A stretch of 12,502 nucleotides of DNA, from the NCBI GenBank assembly GCA_015657395.1, contig JADLKI010000008.1, positions 42,391 through 54,892 on the forward strand, in the 5' to 3' direction. Under the pieces are notes generated by a model. It did no database searches and was not told where the DNA came from. It was given only the letters and a program-made list of their open reading frames with translations. Numbering within the stretch: position 1 is the stretch's first letter; each line of letters begins with the position of its first letter. The DNA is from Spirochaetales bacterium (GTDB lineage: Bacteria > Spirochaetota > Spirochaetia > Treponematales > Rectinemataceae). The translations under genes were made by a program, and so were the position numbers. Below are positions 6,821-12,502 of this stretch, one piece after another.

Positions 6821-8299
6821 ATGAATAGACATATCGCAGTTGATATCGGCGCCGATTCTGGAAGAGTTATTGCCGGCTGGCTTGAAGATGGGAAATTGGT
6901 CATGCAAGAACTGCATCGGTTTCCAACCCAAGATTTCTATCTGCAAGGGAGACGTCAACGCAACCTATATCGTTGGTATGAAGAGATATTGCATGGTCTG
7001 AGCATCTACGTTCAAAAGTTCGGTCACGACTTGGGGAGTATCGGAGTCAATGCAATGGGACATGAATATGTCTTGCTGGATGAAAAAGGGGGAATCAGGG
7101 CTTTGCCTGTTTCATATCGTGATTCTTCATTTGAAGAATTGCAGCTTGATGAATTATTAGAAAAAAAAATAGATCTGCGCATGGTTTATATGATTACAGG
7201 CAACCAATCAGCGAAAGCAGATACACTTAATCGCATCTTGATACAGCAGAGAGATGAATCAGTTGATTTCACCCACAGTAAAGGCATTCTGTTTCTACCT
7301 GATGCAATGCACTATATGTTGGGAGCAATGCCGTGCTGTGAAATGTCATCAGCATCATATTCAAGATTGCTTGACCAGCGTGCATATATATGGAGCAAGG
7401 AAATATTTGATGTTCTTGCTATTGATCGCTCATTGATGAGCGATCTAGTTTGGGCTGGCGACACTATTGGAATCATCGATGAGGGTATCTGCAGACAGTT
7501 AGGTTTACCAATTGGAATAAAAATAATTACCCCGTGCGGACATGATACTGCAGATGCAATGCTGTGTGTACCGAATATTGATAAGGATTGCGCATTCATC
7601 AGCAGCGGTACTTGGAGCCTTATAGGTTTAGGAACAGAAAAACCTGTTATCACAGAACAGACATTTAAGATACATGCGTCAAATTCAACCACAGGATTTG
7701 GAATGAACATGCTTAAAAAGAATGTATCCGGGATGTGGATGATTCAATGCTGTCGGCGAGAATGGGGTGGAATTTCATATCCGGAAATCATTGATATGGC
7801 CAGGAGAGTAAATATAAATGATCTGACAATAGATGTGGATGCTTTAAAATTCCAATATGCGCATAATATTCCCACGATTCTTGCCAGCGATGTGAAGGAC
7901 CGCTATGGAGTGGATATCAGCCCGAACAATATAGGACAAATTTCACGCATAATCTTTGAAAGCATGGCATTCAAGGATAGATATATGCTTGATAGATTGC
8001 TAAGTGCAATTGATAGAGAAGTATCTTGTATTTATATAGTGGGAGGGGGCGCACAGAATGAATTACTGAATCAATTAATTGCTAACATAACAGGCCTGAC
8101 CGTTTATGCCGGCGCTTTTGAGGCAACTTCGATGGGGAACATATTATTGCAGGCATATGGCTGCAAAGAAATTAATGGAAGAAATGACCTGATGGAAATC
8201 GCTTCTTCTTCTGCCAATTATAAACGTTTCATGACGCAGGATATTGAGGTATGGGGAGAAAGGTATAGAAAGTTCCTCGGAGATCATGATCTCGAATAA
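6821..8299 (+). CDS. FGGY-family carbohydrate kinase, rhamnulokinase-like
   Basis: 492 residues, the expected size. The N-terminal ATPase-fold phosphate loop is VDIGADSGR (7-15). NAMGHEYVLLD (77-87) follows the family pattern. GHDTADAM (240-247) carries the probable catalytic base Asp242. SSGTWSLIGLG (261-271) and NVSGMWMIQ (301-309) are close to the rhamnulokinase pattern. GGGAQNELLNQLIA (408-421) is the adenosine-binding segment. The enzyme should use ATP to phosphorylate a ketose, most likely at C1, producing the substrate for the aldolase encoded next. ATG 6821 is preferred over the in-frame TTG at 6809 because GGAG lies 6 bases upstream and the first strand then starts as in relatives. 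The precise ketose is unknown: rhamnulose, fuculose, ribulose, xylulose and others are phosphorylated by this family. Confidence 0.88.
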   Translation: MNRHIAVDIGADSGRVIAGWLEDGKLVMQELHRFPTQDFYLQGRRQRNLYRWYEEILHGLSIYVQKFGHDLGSIGVNAMGHEYVLLDEKGGIRALPVSYRDSSFEELQLDELLEKKIDLRMVYMITGNQSAKADTLNRILIQQRDESVDFTHSKGILFLPDAMHYMLGAMPCCEMSSASYSRLLDQRAYIWSKEIFDVLAIDRSLMSDLVWAGDTIGIIDEGICRQLGLPIGIKIITPCGHDTADAMLCVPNIDKDCAFISSGTWSLIGLGTEKPVITEQTFKIHASNSTTGFGMNMLKKNVSGMWMIQCCRREWGGISYPEIIDMARRVNINDLTIDVDALKFQYAHNIPTILASDVKDRYGVDISPNNIGQISRIIFESMAFKDRYMLDRLLSAIDREVSCIYIVGGGAQNELLNQLIANITGLTVYAGAFEATSMGNILLQAYGCKEINGRNDLMEIASSSANYKRFMTQDIEVWGERYRKFLGDHDLE

Positions 8300-8347
8300 G
8301 TCTGGTTAATGCATATTGAATATAAATGATAAAGGAGGAGAAACGGA

Positions 8348-9097
8348 ATGTATTTATCTGAAACAATTGCAAGAAAAATGATTTGTGATATCGGAAAAAA
8401 AATGTATAGCAAGAACTTTGTATCTGCAAATGATGGCAACATTACCATCAGAATAGCAGATAACGTCCTCTTGGTTACTCCAACAGGAATAAGCAAAGGG
8501 GATTTAACTGAGAGTATGTTGATAAAAGTAGATTTGGATGGCCGGATTATCGAAGGTGATTACAAGCCTACATCGGAACTGTCTATGCATTTGCAGGTCT
8601 ATAAAGAGAACGATGCAATTCAATCAACTTGCCATGCACATTGTCCACACCTCACCGCATTGGCAGTTGCTGGCATTGAACTTGATGTGCCTACAAGTGC
8701 TGCAGCCAGCGGCCTCGTCGGTAGAATTCCTGTTGCACCCTATCAATGCCCCGGGTCAAAAGAACTTGCGAATTCCATCATTCCTTATGTAAAAGACTAC
8801 AATATCGTCAATCTAGGTAATCATGGCCCGCTCTCTTGGGGAACAGATCCGATGGGTGCGTGGTATATAATGGAATCTGCAGAGAGTGCATGTGAATTGG
8901 CTTTTAATATTAAGAAATATTTAGATGGTAAGGTTCGCCCTCTCACAATAAAGCAGACAGAAGAGCTGTTTGCTTTCCATCATGTAAAAAGAAGCTCTGC
9001 CGCATGGCTGACTTGTCCAAATACGACGGACAATCAGGAGCCAGCGGTCTCATTTTCAAGCTATTTTGATATCAAACTTGGAATTGATAATGCCTGA
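8348..9097 (+). CDS. Class II aldolase (FucA/RhaD/AraD family), ketose-phosphate aldolase
   Basis: 249 residues with the family's zinc site intact. NDGNITIRI (28-36) and TPTGISKGDL (45-54) form the phosphate-binding region. Glu77 in TSELSMH is the likely catalytic residue. His96 and His98 in CHAHCP and His159 in GNHG are the zinc ligands, each shifted by four from E. coli FucA numbering. The expected reaction is reversible cleavage of a ketose 1-phosphate to dihydroxyacetone phosphate and an aldehyde (lactaldehyde or glycolaldehyde in known cases). A ribulose-5-phosphate 4-epimerase activity (AraD type) cannot be excluded, but pairing with a rhamnulokinase-like enzyme favours the aldolase. 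The start has a strong AGGAGG site (8335-8340). The stop lies inside a small hairpin (9093-9107). Confidence 0.88.
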   Translation: MYLSETIARKMICDIGKKMYSKNFVSANDGNITIRIADNVLLVTPTGISKGDLTESMLIKVDLDGRIIEGDYKPTSELSMHLQVYKENDAIQSTCHAHCPHLTALAVAGIELDVPTSAAASGLVGRIPVAPYQCPGSKELANSIIPYVKDYNIVNLGNHGPLSWGTDPMGAWYIMESAESACELAFNIKKYLDGKVRPLTIKQTEELFAFHHVKRSSAAWLTCPNTTDNQEPAVSFSSYFDIKLGIDNA

Positions 9098-9107
9098 CGG
9101 AGTCAGG
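9093..9107 (+). repeat. Small inverted repeat over the aldolase stop codon
   Basis: CCTGAC-GGA-GTCAGG, 6-bp arms with a 3-base loop; the TGA stop lies in the left arm. No U-run follows. It is the first of three inverted repeats before the RpiB-like gene. Confidence 0.4.
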
Positions 9108-9129
9108 ACTGGACCGGGGAATGGGAGTA

Positions 9130-9146
9130 TTTGTTCATAGAACAAA
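9130..9146. promoter_or_regulatory. Perfect palindrome upstream of the RpiB-like gene
   Basis: TTTGTTC-ATA-GAACAAA has 7-bp arms and a 3-bp centre. The symmetry and odd spacer resemble a helix-turn-helix operator more than a stable hairpin. It suggests separate control of the last gene. Confidence 0.4.
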
Positions 9147-9162
9147 GGGAAATGTTTTAGTT

Positions 9163-9183
9163 TTCTCATTCGACGGATGAGAA
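9163..9183. promoter_or_regulatory. Inverted repeat containing the shared ATGAGAATT 9-mer
   Basis: TTCTCAT and ATGAGAA (7-bp arms, 7-bp centre). The right arm begins ATGAGAATT (9177-9185), also found at the aldolase promoter (562-570) and the sugar operon promoter (1805-1813). I found no confident -35/-10 pair here, so whether this is an internal promoter region is open. Confidence 0.4.
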
Positions 9184-9229
9184 TTGTAGAGTACAGGGGC
9201 AAAACAAAGACAAGCGGAGGAAAACAGGT

Positions 9230-9697
9230 ATGAAAGTGGCATTAGGTGCGGATGGTTCTGGGTTCGAATTGAAACAGGCGATAAAAGAGGATTTGGAAAA
9301 GAAAGGATATGAGATTGTCGATACAAATCCGGACGCTCCTGTTTATTATGCAAAAGCAGCGTTAGCTGTTGCTGGATTGGTCCAGAAAAAGACGGTGGAC
9401 CGAGGCATAATAATGTGTGGGACGGGTATGGGCCTTAGTATCATAGCGAATAAGCACAAAGGTGTTTATGCCGCATTATGTGAAAGTACATATACCGCAC
9501 GTCGTGCACGGGTTGTTAACAACACCAATGTCCTGTGCATGGGAGGATTTGTAGTTGGGAAGGTCTTGGCTGTTGAAATGGCAAATGCTTGGTTGGAAGC
9601 TGATCATTTGAATGGTCTGGATCCCAAAACCAGGTCGGTCGTTGAGCATGAATTTGATTCGATAGTTGAATATGAGCAGATAGCATACAAGAATTGA
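9230..9697 (+). CDS. RpiB/LacAB-family sugar-phosphate isomerase
   Basis: 155 residues, full length for the family. The N-terminal strand has Asp8 (GADGSGFELK). Cys63 and the anion-hole loop follow in MCGTGMGLSIIANK (62-75), and NNTNVLCMGGFVVG (97-110) is the conserved second half. Cys63 corresponds to the catalytic base Cys66 of E. coli RpiB. Two residues tied to ribose 5-phosphate are missing: Gly9 stands where RpiB has His10, and Val96 where it has the ring-opening His99. That pattern resembles my recollection of erythrulose-4-phosphate isomerases (DerI/EryI), whose substrate cannot cyclise. I infer an aldose-ketose phosphate isomerase for an open-chain substrate, such as a tetrose phosphate, and doubt a housekeeping RpiB role. 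It has a good GGAGG site but follows a 132-base gap rich in inverted repeats, so it may be partly uncoupled from the upstream genes. Confidence 0.88.
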   Translation: MKVALGADGSGFELKQAIKEDLEKKGYEIVDTNPDAPVYYAKAALAVAGLVQKKTVDRGIIMCGTGMGLSIIANKHKGVYAALCESTYTARRARVVNNTNVLCMGGFVVGKVLAVEMANAWLEADHLNGLDPKTRSVVEHEFDSIVEYEQIAYKN

Positions 9698-9710
9698 ATG
9701 GACTATTTAT

Positions 9711-9738
9711 CTGTCCAGCTGTTGAAGCAGCTGGACAG
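9711..9738. terminator. Perfect stem-loop between convergent genes
   Basis: CTGTCCAGCTG and CAGCTGGACAG pair over 11 bp with a 6-base loop, 13 bases after the RpiB-like stop and between converging transcripts. A U-run is missing on both sides, so it is not a textbook intrinsic terminator. It could be a bidirectional weak terminator or a protective 3' structure. Confidence 0.6.
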
Positions 9739-9794
9739 CCCCAGACCGATACATTGTTCTCTAACATCACTGTAAGAGAGGAGCCTATACTACC

Positions 9795-10262
9795 TCACGG
9801 TCCCTCGGGACCTATAGGAACTACCGGCGCGTCCACCGGCACCCTGTACAGGCGATAGGATTCTCCAAGATCCACAATATCCACAAAATCCTCTGGCTTC
9901 ACACTCTCGAAATACAGTGAGTTACCGCCTTTGCTATAGACAACGACCAAAGACCCTGGTATTGAAGTTTCATCTCTTGTTTCCCATTGACCTTCGAAAA
10001 TAAATTGGTAGCCTTCCCGGGTATATGATGTCACACTGAATTTCACTGAAGAAACTATAATGTAGGGCTGTTTTGCTCCAAGGTCTATTATCACCACGTC
10101 GTTATCAATAGGATTTTCTCCCCAGGAAAACATTTTCGTCTTTGTCATATCAACCCCCTGAATAGACCATACCCCTGAAGGATTGATCTGAGGTTGATCG
10201 GCAAAGGCAATTATACAAAGCATCATAAGAAAGATAAAAATGAAAAAACTTGATCGCTTCAT
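9795..10262 (-). CDS. Small secreted hypothetical protein
   Basis: 155 residues from the ATG at 10262, which has a GAAGGG ribosome binding site and follows the upstream stop by 11 bases. A longer frame opening at 10337 would overlap the previous gene heavily and bury the signal peptide, so I rejected it. Residues 1-21 are a signal peptide (KR, then a Phe/Ile-rich core, with a likely cut after AFA). The mature part has many alternating hydrophobic stretches, suggesting a beta-rich fold. It contains NPSGVWSIQGVDM early and ends in a Pro/Gly-rich tail (VVPIGPEGP). No family recognised. It is last in a three-gene minus-strand cluster with a membrane protein and a penicillin-binding-like protein, so an envelope role is plausible but unproven. 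Confidence 0.75.
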   Translation of the reverse strand: MKRSSFFIFIFLMMLCIIAFADQPQINPSGVWSIQGVDMTKTKMFSWGENPIDNDVVIIDLGAKQPYIIVSSVKFSVTSYTREGYQFIFEGQWETRDETSIPGSLVVVYSKGGNSLYFESVKPEDFVDIVDLGESYRLYRVPVDAPVVPIGPEGP

Positions 10263-10273
10263 GTTTTCCCTTC

Positions 10274-10960
10274 TCACAGCACATGACTGCACAAGGACTC
10301 CAGAACCGCACAGAAGAACAACAGCAGAATGCAGCATACATGCATCCCCTTCAAACGATCCTCGCGCAGATACTCTGAAATCATCTTTTTAGAAGCACCT
10401 TCCCGCTTGAGCCCTCTATATCCCCTGATCGTTGCAAGTACTTCTTTCGTACACACCAGAATCCAGAACAGGTTAACTGTCAGTTCGACAACCGCGTATA
10501 CCACCCACACCACCATCCTCAGGGTAGCCTGGGCAGAAAAGGCTGTTGCCGATGCTTTGAAAAAGAGCGAGATCTCCATGCCTAAGCCAGGAATAGCAGG
10601 TGACTTCACTATGTATTGATAGAAAAAGATCAGCGGCATAATAAGCATATACGCAAAGAAGCGATTCATCACAAAAACCAAGGTATTCCATACCCAGATG
10701 ATTATTAGATCGATAATGACCAGAACTCCAATAGGTAATTTTATATCCAGAAAGAGTGATTCTGTTCTTGCGGGGGGCAGGTTGTGGGCCTGGTAGAAAT
10801 CGTTTCTGGACTCGAAGGTGTTGGAGAAACTAAAAAATACGATTGTCACCACGACGATGAAGAGTGCGATGAACAGGAATGTCTTTTCGCGCCAGACTTC
10901 ATTGGCGCTCGCCTTCAATTTCCCGAGGAAATTCACAGCGCCTCTCTCTATGATAATCAT
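10274..10960 (-). CDS. Multi-pass membrane protein of unknown function
   Basis: 228 residues from ATG 10960. Hydrophobic segments lie at about 28-44, 76-97, 100-118, 148-170 and 206-224, so about five helices. A basic stretch at 178-204 (RGYRGLKREG...KK) is probably cytoplasmic. No family or catalytic motif recognised. The ATG at 10960 has no clear ribosome binding site. A GTG at 10936 has GAGAGAGG just upstream and would give a 220-residue protein starting at NFLGKL, which may be the true start. It lies 30 bases after the stop of the beta-lactamase-fold gene and 11 bases before the secreted protein gene, so the three are probably co-transcribed. Confidence 0.75.
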   Translation of the reverse strand: MIIIERGAVNFLGKLKASANEVWREKTFLFIALFIVVVTIVFFSFSNTFESRNDFYQAHNLPPARTESLFLDIKLPIGVLVIIDLIIIWVWNTLVFVMNRFFAYMLIMPLIFFYQYIVKSPAIPGLGMEISLFFKASATAFSAQATLRMVVWVVYAVVELTVNLFWILVCTKEVLATIRGYRGLKREGASKKMISEYLREDRLKGMHVCCILLLFFCAVLESLCSHVL

Positions 10961-10990
10961 AGGTATAACGTTATGGGAAAAGGGTCCCCC

Positions 10991-12502
10991 TTACGGACCG
11001 GGCTTGGCAAAACCAATGCTCACTGCCCCGGAAGGATCGATCAGTACTTGCCTGTTGAAGAATGCCGATCCGTCGTCGCAGAGTATGCCGGCGGCTGTCG
11101 GCGACGAATCCAGAAGGAGGTATTCTTTCATATCGCCGCCGCTGATCGTGAAGTATTGGCCGTGCGAGGCGATTACCCAGAAGTCGGACCAGCCGCCGGA
11201 CGATTCGGGGTCCGTCCTGTATATCCCTTCTCGGGGAGGGACAATAAAGGAATAGTGTGTGAATGAGGGTCTCCGCATGAGCGCTTCCGCCCCCGTATTC
11301 CATCGTATCAGGAAACTCGCACTGTCGATTACTTTCAATTCCCTGAATTCGTTGTCCGTCGTGGGCAGAAACGATTCGCCCGCAGAAAAGGCAAACTCGG
11401 AATAGGCTCCATTACACTGCAGTGTGACGAGATTGTTCCCGACGCCGACAATCGCCACTCCCTGGGGGGAGGCATAGAGCCCCGGCTGCGGCGATACATT
11501 TGCAGGAATTTCCCTGACTTCCGGTCTGGAAAACGACGGCAGAGCAATCTTGAATTGCTCTTCGATGTACCGCTTCAAAATCTTGATCCCTATGTCCCGG
11601 AGCGCATTGATGCCCCATTGGTCATAGATATTGCCCGCGAGGACTATCCCCACTTTTTGATTCCGCGCGAGAATGACCACGACACGGTGCGATAGATACG
11701 ATCCTTCCGCCCAGGCTACCTTACCGAGGTAATCGAGAGAAGGCTCGGTCAGAATCCAGCCTTCGCCCGATTCGTAGCCCTGTCTATTCAGTTGCCCCGC
11801 GATTGCGGGAGAAAACGGCGCTTCTGAATCTATCGCCCTCTTTTCTTTCGTCCGGTCTTCGTTCCCCGCTCTCAACAGGTACGAGTAGCATTGCACCAGA
11901 TCGGAAAGTGTCGAGCGCATGGAAAAAAACGGGTCGAGGTAATTGTACATATCGGAGCTTGAGTCCAGGAACGGCTCTCCGCCGACATGATAGAACCTGC
12001 TTTTTTCCGGAGGCGTAGAGTCCTTTCCGAAACTTGAGGCGACCATTCCGAGCGGCCCGTATACTTCGTCCCGGACATAGCTGTCGAAAGGCCTGCCGCT
12101 CGTTTTTTCGACGAGCAGACCCAAAACATCCATCATGAGCGCGGATTCCGATCTCCGCACGCCTTCCGGAAACCGGTTTTTTGCGTTGGAGAGACGCTTC
12201 ATCAGGCTGTCCGCGTCGAGTATCCCATCCATGTTCGGCATCGGCCGGTCGGCATAGCCGCTCGCTCCGGCAAGCAGCGAACGTATTTTCAGCCTGCCGA
12301 TTCTCTCCGCATTGGCGTTCGCGCCCGAAAACAGTTCCGGCAGGTATCGGAAAACAGGCGCGTCGATATCGATTTTCCCCTGTGCGCACAGTGTCCGTAC
12401 GGCAAGGATGGTGAACTGTCCCGATAGTTCCCCTATATGAATTTCGGTGTTTTCATCGAATGCAATTCGATTGTCCCCGCCACTGCTCCGATAGCGCCAA
12501 AG
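10991..12502 (-). CDS. Beta-lactamase/PBP-fold protein, catalytically degenerate, 5' end missing
   Basis: The frame is open from the stop at 10991 to the right edge, giving 503 visible residues; the true start lies beyond the window. An internal Met at 12241 is not the start, because the family's first motif region lies upstream of it. The pattern is the serine beta-lactamase-like hydrolase fold: IGELSGQFTILAV (visible residues 23-35), GKIDIDAPVFRYLPE, LLAGASGYAD, and LLVEKTSGRPF with GPLGM. Each catalytic motif is altered. SxxK reads ELSG (12419-12430), YxN reads ESA (12140-12148), and the third motif (HxG/KTG) reads WAE (about 11705-11715). About the last 215 residues form a separate beta-rich C-terminal part without a recognised domain. 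I infer a non-catalytic binding or scaffold protein of the envelope. The region is visibly richer in GC than the sugar operon. Confidence 0.82.
   Translation of the reverse strand, partial: LWRYRSSGGDNRIAFDENTEIHIGELSGQFTILAVRTLCAQGKIDIDAPVFRYLPELFSGANANAERIGRLKIRSLLAGASGYADRPMPNMDGILDADSLMKRLSNAKNRFPEGVRRSESALMMDVLGLLVEKTSGRPFDSYVRDEVYGPLGMVASSFGKDSTPPEKSRFYHVGGEPFLDSSSDMYNYLDPFFSMRSTLSDLVQCYSYLLRAGNEDRTKEKRAIDSEAPFSPAIAGQLNRQGYESGEGWILTEPSLDYLGKVAWAEGSYLSHRVVVILARNQKVGIVLAGNIYDQWGINALRDIGIKILKRYIEEQFKIALPSFSRPEVREIPANVSPQPGLYASPQGVAIVGVGNNLVTLQCNGAYSEFAFSAGESFLPTTDNEFRELKVIDSASFLIRWNTGAEALMRRPSFTHYSFIVPPREGIYRTDPESSGGWSDFWVIASHGQYFTISGGDMKEYLLLDSSPTAAGILCDDGSAFFNRQVLIDPSGAVSIGFAKPGP

Noticed and set aside
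9795..10337. 180-residue version of the secreted protein starting at 10337
   Set aside because: It would overlap the membrane-protein gene by more than 60 bases and place the signal peptide internally; the ATG at 10262 has its own ribosome binding site and a clean signal peptide.
10991..12241. Met at 12241 as the start of the beta-lactamase-fold protein (416 residues)
   Set aside because: The frame stays open to the window edge, and the 87 codons upstream contain fold-defining family sequence around the SxxK position, so the gene begins outside the window.
11784..12389. 201-codon open frame on the minus strand in another phase
   Set aside because: It lies wholly inside the beta-lactamase-fold gene, is rich in Arg/Gly as expected of a shadow frame in GC-rich DNA, and has no recognisable motif.

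Overview
The window carries one sugar-catabolic gene block, one small decayed insertion sequence and the start of an unrelated envelope gene cluster. The host is probably a diderm bacterium: the solute-binding protein has a cleavable signal peptide and no convincing lipobox, as expected of a periplasmic protein. The density of ribose-type ABC genes and the general look suggest a free-living or gut spirochaete (Sphaerochaeta/Treponema-like). That placement is inference from memory and is weak.

Left edge (1-408, minus strand): the N-terminal 136 residues of a class II fructose/tagatose-bisphosphate aldolase-type protein, cut by the window edge. Positions 409-1983 hold no intact gene. They contain the aldolase promoter and leader, a 695-bp internally deleted IS1595-family element (811-1505) with terminal inverted repeats and a perfect 8-bp target duplication, unassigned sequence, and the promoter, operator-like palindrome and leader of the next operon. 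The aldolase and operon promoters share a 12-mer over the -35 box, a TCATAACC element and a 9-mer ATGAGAATT, which suggests one regulon.

Middle (1984-9697, plus strand): a probable operon of periplasmic sugar-binding protein, two-domain sugar ABC ATPase, permease, a large cupin protein resembling class I phosphomannose isomerase, a rhamnulokinase-like FGGY kinase, a FucA/RhaD-type class II aldolase and an RpiB-like sugar-phosphate isomerase. The likely logic is uptake, aldose-ketose isomerisation (cupin), phosphorylation (kinase), cleavage to dihydroxyacetone phosphate plus an aldehyde (aldolase), then isomerisation of a further phosphosugar. The RpiB-like protein lacks both histidines tied to phosphate binding and ring opening in ribose-5-phosphate isomerase B, so its substrate is probably an open-chain sugar phosphate. 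The pathway matches no textbook operon that I recognise.

Right (9795-12502, minus strand): a convergent three-gene cluster of visibly higher GC at its far end. It encodes a serine-beta-lactamase/PBP-fold protein (5' end outside the window) that appears to have lost all three catalytic motifs, a multi-pass membrane protein and a small secreted protein. A perfect 11-bp stem-loop separates the two convergent units. No tRNA, rRNA, CRISPR array or transcription-factor gene is seen.
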